64,000 nt of DNA, from NCBI RefSeq assembly GCF_000210295.1, contig NC_026738.1:1321738-1385737 (forward strand), written 5' to 3'. Below, one piece after another: positions 33,274 through 45,009 of the stretch. Position numbers and translations under genes: made by a program. This stretch comes from Trypanosoma brucei gambiense DAL972. Its lineage: Eukaryota > Euglenozoa > Kinetoplastea > Trypanosomatida > Trypanosomatidae. The notes under the pieces are model-generated. The model ran no database searches, was not told the DNA's origin, and saw only the letters and a list, made by a program, of their open reading frames with translations. The stretch's first letter is position 1, and each line of letters begins with the position of its first letter.

Positions 33274-34385
33274 CTAGTTCTGAGGATCTATAAGACCTTC
33301 AGCCTCTTCGGGAAGAAGTTCATCCTCATCAACACCGACACTACACTCGGTATTATAATAAAGAACAATAGATAGTAATAAAATAGTAGCTCCTATTCCA
33401 ATTCCCGAAATAATCCACCAAACTACGTCGACAACATCGCTTTTAAAAAACGGCGTCTCCATGACTACGAAGCTAAAGTTATACAATTTCAGCAACCCAT
33501 ATGTTGGGGGCATGGGATCGAACATGCCGTCCACCCACTGAAACGGTGGTTGATTATCGGTCGTCGGGCCACAGACAACATGAGCAGTATAACTTTCAGG
33601 ATTCTTCACCATCCCCGTCCACGTCGCTATCTTTGCATCGATAGCTCCACTATTTACGTGTCCTACACTTCGGACAAGTGGGCCGTACTCGGTCGCATTA
33701 CCAGGAGGGTTCAAATCACCACGTGCTGCGATTGAAAGCATCGCACTGTATGGAGGCTTGCAGACATTAGTCACATTACCATCGTCATCCATACCAACAG
33801 CACCAGTGCAGTTGGGAATAAGAGAAAATGGGTCTTTCGTGTAGTTGTTGTAACGCATCAGCCTCTTCATGCTTTCAATATCGACCACAGAACCCTGATC
33901 ACGTTCAAATATCCGGGCGCGTGAGTAATTCTTGTAAGAATAGAAGTCACCGTATTCCTCCTGCATCTTCAGCGTACCTGAAAGATTGTACACATGGGGA
34001 AGTACGGTCTGTTATAACTCGCCCAGTACCCAGTGGTGTTCAGCACGCTGGTCATATCCTTAGATGTTATACCCAACGGAGGAGCAGTACCAGGGAGCTG
34101 CTCTAACACCCAAAAGGTGTTGGGTGCCATGTTTTTAAACATCGCCTCGGACTCCACTGCACCCATGTTGAGCACCATCCATTGATTGTTGTACGCCCCA
34201 CTGCTTTCCCTGCTGAAGTTCGACACCCATGAGGGGGCGTCCACCGCAATGAAGTTCGCGATCATCGCACGCAGAAACGTAGCCACGCTAGAGGAACCGA
34301 CATGGTTGCGCAGCAGCGTTGCATTGTGTATGACGTTGGTGGTCTCCATGACTGCGAGGCGCTTGTGTGTCATGTACCAATCATC
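33274..34385 (-). pseudogene. p67: Lysosomal membrane protein p67, 3' part, variant membrane segment, one frameshift, cut by gap
   Basis: Matches residues about 292 to the end of the complete p67 at 45010-46989 (phospholipase B-like family, a major type I lysosomal glycoprotein). Many Asn-X-Ser/Thr sites are present. Two things differ. One T is missing at about 33995 (cacatgggg against cacattgggg), which breaks the frame; this could be a sequencing error. And 33328-33450 encodes a different transmembrane region (VVWWIISGIGIGATILLLSI), while the sequence on both sides, including the acidic di-leucine tail (EDELLPEEAEGLI), is the same. The 5' part is lost to the gap; a 5' half begins across contig 4 at 42124. 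Confidence 0.85.
33328..33450 (-). other. Replaced transmembrane cassette in p67
   Basis: 123 AT-rich bases replace the 117 GC-rich bases at 45064-45180 of the complete copy. Both lengths are multiples of three and both encode a single hydrophobic helix. Confidence 0.85.
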
Positions 34386-34485
34386 NNNNNNNNNNNNNNN
34401 NNNNNNNNNNNNNNNNNNNNNNNNNNNNNNNNNNNNNNNNNNNNNNNNNNNNNNNNNNNNNNNNNNNNNNNNNNNNNNNNNNNNN
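34386..34485. other. Assembly gap, 100 N
   Basis: Gap inside the p67 coding sequence; the right side is 70-bp repeat DNA. Confidence 0.99.
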
Positions 34486-37400
34486 CTCTCTTATCAGTAT
34501 CATTATTATTATTACTGTTCTTATTATAATATTCGTATATTCACACTCTCACAACACTCTCCTATTATTATTATGATTACTATCATTACTGTTCTTATTA
34601 TAATATTCGTATATACACACTCATAACACTCTCTTAATATTATTATCCTTATTATCATTATCATTATTATTACTATTATAATATTCGTATATACACACAC
34701 TCATAACACTCTTCTATTATTATTATGATTACTATCATTACTGTTCTTATTATAATATTCGTATATTCACACTCTCACAACACTCTCCTATTATTATTAT
34801 GATTACTATCATTACTGCTCTCATTATAATATTCGTATATACACACCCTCACAACACTCTCCTATTATTATTATGATTACTATCATTACTGTTCTTATTA
34901 TAATATTCGTATATACACACTCATAACACTCTCTTAATATTATTATCATTATTATTATATTATTACTGTTCTTATTATAATATTCGTATATACACACTCA
35001 TAACACTCTCTTAATATTATTATCATTATTATTATTATTATTACTGCTCTTATTATAATATTCGTATATACACACTCACAACATTCTCCTATCATTATTA
35101 TTATTATTATTACTGCTCTTATTATAATATTCGTATATACACACTCACAACATTCTCCTATTAATATCATTAGCATTATTATTATTATTATTGCTCTTAT
35201 TATAATATTTGTATACTCACACTCACAACTCTCTCCTATTTTACTATTATCATTACTACTATTATAATATTCATACATACACACTCACAACACTCTCCTA
35301 TTATTATTATGATTACTATCATTACTGCTCTCATTATAATATTCGTATATACACACTCATAACACTCTCTTAAATTATTATCATTATTATTATATTATTA
35401 CTGTTCTTATTATAATATTCGTATATACACACTCATAACACTCTCTTAGTATTATTATCATTATTATTATATTATTACTGTTCTTATTATAATATTCGTA
35501 TATACACACTCACAACACTCTCCTTTCATTATCATTATTATTATCTATTATATTATAATATTAGTATATACACACACTCACAATACTCTCCTATTATTAT
35601 TATGATTACTATCATTACTGTTCTTATTATAATATTCGTATATTCACACTCTCACAACACTCTCCTATTATTATTATGATTACTATCATTACTGTTCTTA
35701 TTATAATATTCGTATATGCACACTGACATCACTCTCTTATCAGTATCATTATTATTATTACTGCTATTATTATAATATTCGTATATACACACCCTCACAA
35801 CACTCTCCTATTATTATTATGATTACTATCATTACTGTTCTTATTATAATATTCGTATATGCACACTGACATCACTCTCTTATCAGTATCATTATTATTA
35901 TTACTGCTATTATTATAATATTCGTATATGCACACTGACAACACTCTCTTATCAGTATCATTATTATTATTACTGCTATTATTATAATATTCGTATATGC
36001 ACACTGACATCACTCTCTTATCAGTATCATTATTATTATTACTGCTATTATTATAATATTCGTATATGCACACTGACATCACTCTCTTATCAGTATCATT
36101 ATTATTATTACTGTTCTTATTATAATATTCGTATATTCACACTCTCACAACACTCTCCTATTATTATTATGATTACTATCATTACTGTTCTTATTATAAT
36201 ATTCGTATATACACACTCATAACACTCTCTTAATATTATTATCATTATTATTATATTATTACTGTTCTTATTATAATATTCGTATATACACACACTCATA
36301 ACACTCTTCTATTATTATTATGATTACTATCATTACTGTTCTTATTATAATATTCGTATATTCACACTCTCACAACACTCTCCTATTATTATTATGATTA
36401 CTATCATTACTGCTCTCATTATAATATTCGTATATACACACCCTCACAACACTCTCCTATTATTATTATGATTACTATCATTACTGTTCTTATTATAATA
36501 TTCGTATATTCACACTCTCACAACACTCTCCTATTATTATTATCCTTATTATCATTATCATTATTATTACTGCTGTTATTATAATATTCGTATATACACA
36601 CCCTCACAACACTCTCCTATTATTATTATGATTACTATCATTACTGTTCTTATTATAATATTCGTATATGCACACTGACATCACTCTCTTATCAGTATCA
36701 TTATTATTATTACTGCTATTATTATAATATTCGTATATGCACACTGTCAACACTCTCTTATCAGTATCATTATTATTATTACTGCTATTATTATAATATT
36801 CGTATATACACACTGACATCACTCTCTTATCAGTATCATTATTATTATTACTGTTCTTATTATAATATTCGTATATTCACACTCTCACAACACTCTCCTA
36901 TTATTATTATGATTACTATCATTACTGTTCTTATTATAATATTCGTATATACACACACTCATAACACTCTTCTATTATTATTATGATTACTATCATTACT
37001 GTTCTTATTATAATATTCGTATATTCACACTCTCACAACACTCTCCTATTATTATTATGATTACTATCATTACTGCTCTCATTATAATATTCGTATATTC
37101 ACACTCTCACAACACTCTCCTATTATTATTATCCTTATTATCATTATCATTATTATTACTGCTGTTATTATAATATTCGTATATACACACCCTCACAACA
37201 CTCTCCTATTATTATTATGATTACTATCATTACTGTTCTTATTATAATATTCGTATATGCACACTGACATCACTCTCTTATCAGTATCATTATTATTATT
37301 ACTGCTATTATTATAATATTCGTATATGCACACTGACAACACTCTCTTATCAGTATCATTATTATTATTACTGCTATTATTATAATATTCGTATATGCAC

Positions 37401-40400
37401 ACTGACATCACTCTCTTATCAGTATCATTATTATTATTACTGCTATTATTATAATATTCGTATATACACACTCTCACAACACTCTCCTATTATTATTATC
37501 CTTATTAACAGTACCAATAATATTACTGCTATTATTATAATATTCGTATATTCACACTCTCACAACACTCTCCTATTATTATTATGATTACTATCATTAC
37601 TGTTCTTATTATAATATTCGTATATTCACACTCTCACAACACTCTCCTATTATTATTATGATTACTATCATTACTGCTCTCATTATAATATTCGTATATA
37701 CACACCCTCACAACACTCTCCTATTATTATTATGATTACTATCATTACTGTTCTTATTATAATATTCGTATATACACACTCATAACACTCTCTTAATATT
37801 ATTATCATTATTATTATATTATTACTGTTCTTATTATAATATTCGTATATACACACTCATAACACTCTCTTAATATTATTATCATTATTATTATATTATT
37901 ACTGTTCTTATTATAATATTCGTATATACACACTCACAACACTCTCCTTTCATTATCATTATTATTATCTATTATATTATAATATTAGTATATACACACT
38001 CACAATACTCTCCTATCATCATTATTAATATTATTGTTATTACTGCTCTTATTATAATATTCGTATATGCACACTGACATCACTCTCTTATCAGTATCAT
38101 TATTATTATTACTGCTATTATTATAATATTCGTATATTCACACTCTCACAACACTCTCCTATTATTATTATGATTACTATCATTACTGCTCTTATTATAA
38201 TATTCGTATATGCACACTGACATCACTCTCTTATCAGTATCATTATTATTATTACTGCTATTATTATAATATTCGTATATACACACCCTCACAACACTCT
38301 CCTATTATTATTATGATTACTATCATTACTGTTCTTATTATAATATTCGTATATGCACACTGACATCACTCTCTTATCAGTATCATTATTATTATTACTG
38401 CTATTATTATAATATTCGTATATGCACACTGACAACACTCTCTTATCAGTATCATTATTATTATTACTGCTATTATTATAATATTCGTATATGCACACTG
38501 ACATCACTCTCTTATCAGTATCATTATTATTATTACTGCTATTATTATAATATTCGTATATGCACACTGACATCACTCTCTTATCAGTATCATTATTATT
38601 ATTACTGTTCTTATTATAATATTCGTATATTCACACTCTCACAACACTCTCCTATTATTATTATGATTACTATCATTACTGTTCTTATTATAATATTCGT
38701 ATATACACACTCATAACACTCTCTTAATATTATTATCCTTATTATCATTATCATTATTATTACTATTATAATATTCGTATATACACACACTCATAACACT
38801 CTTCTATTATTATTATGATTACTATCATTACTGTTCTTATTATAATATTCGTATATTCACACTCTCACAACACTCTCCTATTATTATTATGATTACTATC
38901 ATTACTGCTCTCATTATAATATTCGTATATACACACCCTCACAACACTCTCCTATTATTATTATGATTACTATCATTACTGTTCTTATTATAATATTCGT
39001 ATATACACACTCATAACACTCTCTTAATATTATTATCATTATTATTATATTATTACTGTTCTTATTATAATATTCGTATATACACACTCATAACACTCTC
39101 TTAATATTATTATCATTATTATTATATTATTACTGTTCTTATTATAATATTCGTATATACACACTCACAACACTCTCCTTTCATTATCATTATTATTATC
39201 TATTATATTATAATATTAGTATATACACACACTCACAATACTCTCCTATTATTATCATTATTATTATTATTACTGCTCTTATTATAATATTCGTGTATAC
39301 ACACACTCACAACACTCTCATATTATTATTATTATTATTGCTCTTATTATAATATTCATACATACACACTCACAACACTCTCCTATTATTATTATGATTA
39401 TTATTATTACTGCTCTTATAATAATATTCGTATATACACACTGACATCACTCTCTTAATCAGTATCATTATTATTATTACTGCTATTATTATAATATTCG
39501 TATATTCACACTCTCACAACACTCTCCTATTATTATTATGATTACTATCATTACTGTTCTTATTATAATATTCGTATATTCACACTCTCACAACACTCTC
39601 CTATTATTATTATGATTACTATCATTACTGTTCTTATTATAATATTCGTATATACACACTCATAACACTCTCTTAATATTATTATCATTATTATTATATT
39701 ATTACTGTTCTTATTATAATATTCGTATATACACACTCATAACACTCTCTTAATATTATTATCATTATTATTATATTATTACTGTTCTTATTATAATATT
39801 CGTATATACACACCCTCACAACACTCTCCTATTATTATTATGATTACTATCATTACTGTTCTTATTATAATATTCGTATATACACACTCATAACACTCTC
39901 TTAATATTATTATCATTATTATTATATTATTACTGTTCTTATTATAATATTCGTATATACACACATCACAACACTCTCCTTTCATTATCATTATTATTAT
40001 ATATTATATTATAATATTAGTATATACACACACTCACAATACTCTCCTATTATTATTATCATTATTATTATTACTATTATCATTATTGCTGCTCACATTA
40101 TAATATTCGTATATACATACACTCACAACACTCTTCTATCATTATCATTATTATTATTATTACTGCTCTTATTATAATATTCGAATATACATACACTCAC
40201 AACACTCTTCTATCATTATCATTATTATTATTATTACTGCTCTTACTATAATATTCGAATATACACACACTCACAACACTCTCCTATTATTATTATCATC
40301 ATTATTATTACTATTATCATTATTGCTGCTCTCATTATAATATTCGTATATACACACCCTCACAACACTCTCCTTTCATTATCATTATTATTATCTATTA

Positions 40401-41420
40401 TATTATAATATTAGTATATACACACACTCACAATACTCTCCTATTATTATTATCATCATTATTATTACTATTATCATTATTGCTGCTCACATTATAATAT
40501 TCGTATATACATACACTCACAACACTCTTCTATCATTATCATTATTATTATTATTACTGCTCTTATTATAATATTCGAATATACACACACTCACAACACT
40601 CTTCTATCATTATCATTATTATTATCTATTATATTATAATATTAGTATATACACACACTCACAATACTCTCCTATTATTATTATCATCATTATTATTACT
40701 ATTATCATTATTGCTGCTCACATTATAATATTCGTATATACATACACTCACAACACTCTTCTATCATTATCATTATTATTATTATTACTGCTCTTATTAT
40801 AATATTCGAATATACATACACTCACAACACTCTTCTATCATTATCATTATTATTATTATTACTGCTTTTATTATAATATTCGTATATACATACACTCACA
40901 ACACTCTTCTATCATTATCATTATTATTATTATTACTGCTCTCATTATAATATTCGTATATACACACCCTCACAACACACTCCTATTATTATTATGATTA
41001 CTATCATTACTGCTCTCATTATAATATTCGTATATACACACCCTCACAACACTCTCCTATTATTATTATGATTACTATCATTACTGTTCTTATTATAATA
41101 TTCGTATATTCACACTCTCACAACACTCTCCTATTATTATTATGATTACTATCATTACTGTTCTTATTATAATATTCGTATATGCACACTGACATCACTC
41201 TCTTATCAGTATCATTATTATTATTACTGCTCTTATTATAATATTCGTATATACACATTCACAACACTCTGCTATCATTATTACTATTATTATTACTGCT
41301 ATTATTATAATATTCGTATATGCACACTGACATCACTCTCTTATCAGTATCATTATTATTATTAATGCTATTACTATCACATTAGTACATGTACACTCAT
41401 AACACACTCCTATTATTACC
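34486..41420 (-). repeat. Large VSG-associated 70-bp repeat array
   Basis: Almost 7 kb of tandem units, mostly about 70-80 bp. Each has an AT core (TTATAATATTCGTATATACA), a CA-rich part (CACTCACAACACTCTCCT) and a variable run of TTA/TCA triplets. These are the 70-bp repeats found upstream of VSGs, where they supply homology for gene conversion. Subtypes are visible: units with GCACACTGACATCACTCTC dominate 35700-38600, while 40080-40930 uses CATACACTCACAACACTCTT. The array is complete on the right and cut by the gap on the left. Short arrays are usual at silent cassettes; kilobase-long ones are usual at expression sites. Confidence 0.95.
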
Positions 41421-41701
41421 ATTATCATCATCATCACTGTTATAACTCTAACTAAATTCAGTAAAATAAAGCAACCAAATGAAAAATATTAAAATAACAA
41501 TACTTTGCACACGTTATCGCACTATTACTTCACGCCAAGTTTATACTCTCATACAAAATTTCCATTTTCCAAAAACTTTCAAATTTTCAAAAATTTGCTC
41601 ACTTTTATTAAAAAGTATTAAAATATATCATATTTTATCAAATTCTATCAAATTATCTCAAAAAGAAAATTTCATAAATTTGAGAAAAAATTTTTAGAAT
41701 G
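41421..41701 (-). other. VSG 3' flank
   Basis: AT-rich sequence between the repeat array and the VSG C-terminal fragment; it contains the 16-mer at 41615. Confidence 0.6.
41615..41630 (-). promoter_or_regulatory. VSG 3' UTR 16-mer, nearly perfect
   Basis: The minus strand reads TGATATATTTTAATAC, 15 of 16 matches to the VSG consensus and the best in the window, about 70 bases past the VSG stop at 41702. Confidence 0.8.
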
Positions 41702-42023
41702 CTAAAATACCACAAAACTCACCAAATCAGCAGCCATACTCAGAGCCAATTTCTTATTTACTGGAAAACTGGAAGAGAGTCACTCATATTTGGGAGGTTT
41801 GCCCTCTTGGTTTTGGTGTAAAAGTTATCCAACCACATTTGCAGGGGGAAGAAGCTGGGAGTCAATCGCTCTTTTTTTCACAAAATGTCTGATCCTGGTG
41901 TGTAAAGAAAACGTTTTTCCTATCTTTCCCTTCCGATCCTTGGCTTGATTTTTCTAGCTCCTCCTTCACTTTTTTTTCTTTTTCAACACACACTTGTCTC
42001 TGACATCGTTAAAAACGAACCTC
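41702..42023 (-). pseudogene. VSG pseudogene, C-terminal fragment
   Basis: The minus strand encodes a decayed VSG C-terminus ending in SSSFPVNKKLALSMAADLVS and a stop at 41702-41704. Upstream text has in-frame stops and only scattered cysteines. A VSG pseudogene upstream of a long 70-bp array is a known expression-site layout. The gap cuts the rest. Confidence 0.7.
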
Positions 42024-42123
42024 NNNNNNNNNNNNNNNNNNNNNNNNNNNNNNNNNNNNNNNNNNNNNNNNNNNNNNNNNNNNNNNNNNNNNNNNNNNNN
42101 NNNNNNNNNNNNNNNNNNNNNNN
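42024..42123. other. Assembly gap, 100 N
   Basis: Gap between VSG-type sequence and the 5' half of p67. Confidence 0.99.
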
Positions 42124-42796
42124 ATACCTCCGCAGGGGATGTAGCCCTCACAATGTCACCAATCTCTGCTTGCATGTTGTACATTAACAGCTTCATCCGA
42201 TCCAACCGTTCGTCAGCAGGGGCACGAGCGTTGTAACCAGCAACCATACCATCAATGAGAGCTAACATGTTTCGCAGCTGGGTGTAGAATGCACTGCTCT
42301 CGAACTTCGCAGCATCCATATACCGAACGTGCTCTTCAATCCAGTGTTGTGCCTGCGGCGCATCAGACAATAGCGCAGAGAGACCCTCAGGACCCTCAAA
42401 CGTATTGTTTATGGAAGCCTTCATGCTCTCATACGTGGCGTAGCCTTCACCAAAACCTACAGCCTTGTATGCCAGTAGCACGCGCTCTGCTGACGGTTCC
42501 GCTTCTCCAGGCAAATGCATGAAACCATCGTTTGCCACAGCAGTCACAACGTCCCAACCGGTCTTGTTGAAAGTGTTACTCACATTCACGATTGCAGCAT
42601 ACTTACCAGATGCAAGACCATCCGTAGCATAGAAACCGCCGCTCGTGGCGTTATACCAGACTGTCACAACTGTAGGGGTCGCATCCTTAAGCACTTCCCC
42701 GCGAACGACAACGGGAGTGCTGAGAGTCAGGGTTGCTGCAAGCAGCAGGCACAAAACCGCAGAGGGAGTCCTCATAACGGTTGCGGTACACATCAT
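42124..42796 (-). CDS. p67: Lysosomal membrane protein p67, 5' part, cut by gap
   Basis: Residues 1 to about 224, identical by eye to the complete gene at 46989: signal peptide (AVLCLLLAATLTLSTPVVV) and the first part of the phospholipase B-like domain with several N-glycosylation sites. It probably belongs with the 3' part at 33274-34385, in which case residues about 225-291, including the family's conserved Cys 241 (THCSAF), fall in unsequenced or misplaced DNA. Confidence 0.9.
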
Positions 42797-42913
42797 TCCA
42801 CCTTGTTATCAACGAAATATTGCACGGTAATCGCTTCGAGAGTCTAACAAGAGTAAACAAAGGTAGACAGAACGAGTGTTGTTGGAAGCAAGCACATCAA
42901 TAGCACACACACA

Positions 42914-43001
<88 letters not shown>

Positions 43002-43002
43002 T

Positions 43003-43041
<39 letters not shown>

Positions 43042-43727
43042 TGCACACTAGAGTAAACAAGCGTGTCCACACAGTAGAGCATTATGTACGGTTAGTGACA
43101 GCGACAATTAACAGTTTACAAACATCATAGAATCACGTCCACAAACAGCACTTGGGCAGAGTATCCAGCAAATAATATTGCAGACATCGCTCACATTTTC
43201 TTTACTGTACATAAATACGGCCACCGACCATACAAAACTGTAGCGTATGATGACGGATCACAGCAACACACACCACACATTCTGACATCAGAGGCACTGC
43301 CCTTTAAACACAATACAAGAACCGATAAGCAAAAACAGCCAAGTGCACACTTACCCAACAAGTAGGTTGCACTCGCAAAGACGTCATGTCGTAAACGTAA
43401 TTAACTGATACGCAAAGTCTTTGAAAAGAAAGCCACCAGGTGTATGATCGCCATTATATATCTTCTATCTTTTTGCCTTACTGGAGAGTGATAGGAGGTG
43501 TCGTTTAAAAGGTGCTAAAAGTGATTTTTTTTTTTTTAGCAAGCAGCGTTTCGTGTTTGCAAAACAAAACATACACTAAAACACAATAGTTTCTTTTTTT
43601 AAACTGTCAACAGGGTGGCCACAGCGTGTACCAGTTACTTGAGAACAAAGAACAAATAAAAATTAAAAAAAGGAATGAAACAAACTCTCTTTCTGTGCGA
43701 GCAACAATCACACTGCGAGGAGCGCGC
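42797..43727 (-). other. p67 5' flank and P1 3' flank
   Basis: It contains a long (CA)n microsatellite (about 42903-43037). 42797 to about 43349 is nearly identical to 46990 to about 47538; sequence diverges after that. No gene is supported. Confidence 0.6.
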
Positions 43728-44051
43728 TTAGTCAAAAAGACCGAAGCCCATATCATCATCATCTTCCTCTTCCTCCTTTGCAGGAGCAGCGGCAGGAGGT
43801 GCGCCACCGGCGGCAGGAGCAGCAGCAGCGGCGCCTCCACTAGACGCAACAGGCGCACCACCACCGAACGCAATATTGCCAAGAACCTCATCAATGGAAA
43901 TACCACCAAGAATTGAGGCAAAAGCTTCTGCCATACCTTTACTGACAGTAACGCCAGCAGCATTTGTTACGGCAAGCAGCTTCGCGGCGTCAACATTCCC
44001 GCTGCCAGAGAGTATCAAGGAGGCGTATGTGCATGCAAGCTGCTGCGACAT
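43728..44051 (-). CDS. 60S acidic ribosomal protein P1
   Basis: A complete 107-residue protein of the P1/P2 stalk family, which recruits translation factors to the large ribosomal subunit. It has the N-terminal helical dimerisation domain (MSQQLACTYASLILSGSGNV), an Ala/Pro/Gly-rich hinge (about 65-90) and the acidic C-terminus DDDDMGFGLFD that contacts elongation factors. The start and length are normal for the family. It sits between two p67 genes on the same strand. A 58-bp fragment of its 5' end recurs at 47590. P1 rather than P2 is chosen because the N-terminus begins with a Ser/Gln-rich stretch and SLILSGSG-type text; P2 is the alternative. Confidence 0.93.
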   Translation of the reverse strand: MSQQLACTYASLILSGSGNVDAAKLLAVTNAAGVTVSKGMAEAFASILGGISIDEVLGNIAFGGGAPVASSGGAAAAAPAAGGAPPAAAPAKEEEEDDDDMGFGLFD

Positions 44052-45009
44052 TTCTTCCTTTAATCAAATCCTTGTGTGAGTGAAATGTGCTCGTTCCACT
44101 TCCATGCAAATTAGAGGCGAAGAAAAGGGGATATATATTTGCTCATGCATGCAACCCGTACAAAAGTAGCGGCACAGCCAATACAATGGGGTACATGGGC
44201 TTCTGAGCACACAAAGAAAGGCACTCAGTCGTCCTCCCACACCACTCGAGGGGGAGAGAATTCACTTCGCTACACGAAAAAAACACACGCATTGGAATGT
44301 GCGTTGGAACAAAAGGAAGGTAAGCAAAAACAAAAACAAAAACAATGCAACACTACGCCGTGTATTACTCACGGGACGCACAGAACGGACGGAACACAGC
44401 ACTGGCAACAGCGGCAATGGCATGCGAGGGAATCACCACGCATTAACGTACGACTAGAGGAGGATGTAGAAGATATGGGGAGGAGTGCTGCATCAACTAT
44501 GCGGCAACTGATCTCTTCCTTTCTCTACACTGCGCCCCAACACTACATGCCACATCGCTGGTACCACCACAACATATTCACGCGCGGGCACATTCATCTC
44601 TTCTATTCCTATACACCTCACTTCCTACATCCATCGCTTATTACCATTCCCATTTTTTACACTTACCATTCTTTCTCGCACCTTCTTTTTCCGTCATTAC
44701 GGGCCTCATATGAATCCCCGTAGGAAGCAAGCAAAATCAGGGGGAGAGTTACCTTAGTTGCAATCGATTCTGCGGGAACCGGAGCGCTCATCACACTCCC
44801 TTTCAAGCACAAAGCAACCACACACAGACACGCTACTCCCTCAAGTATAAAAACTACTACCTACATAGCAGAGGAGACACAATGTTCATTTAAAGCATTG
44901 GTACATTGCATCTGGTGCACCTCTCAGCTCCCCACCGCACATCACATCAGTTCAGCAATATCTAGACCTCGGGAAGAGAGGAGAGGTAAGTGCGTCATTA
45001 TCATAGCTT
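44052..45009. other. Spacer between p67 and P1
   Basis: 44282-45009 repeats 32545-33273; 44052-44155 repeats 47648-47752. A plus-strand open frame across here is antisense to both neighbours and is not supported. Confidence 0.6.

Noticed and set aside
34486..41420. CRISPR-like look of regular repeats and short minus-strand frames (such as 35795-36082)
   Set aside because: Units are contiguous low-complexity 70-bp repeats without unique spacers; the frames are by-products of the periodicity.
42844..43130. Frames of alternating Cys-Val or Thr-His around the (CA)n runs
   Set aside because: Translation of a dinucleotide microsatellite.
44139..44723. Plus-strand 194-codon frame between P1 and p67
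   Set aside because: Antisense to the transcribed strand, in a spacer, with no domain; the copy at 32556 begins differently.
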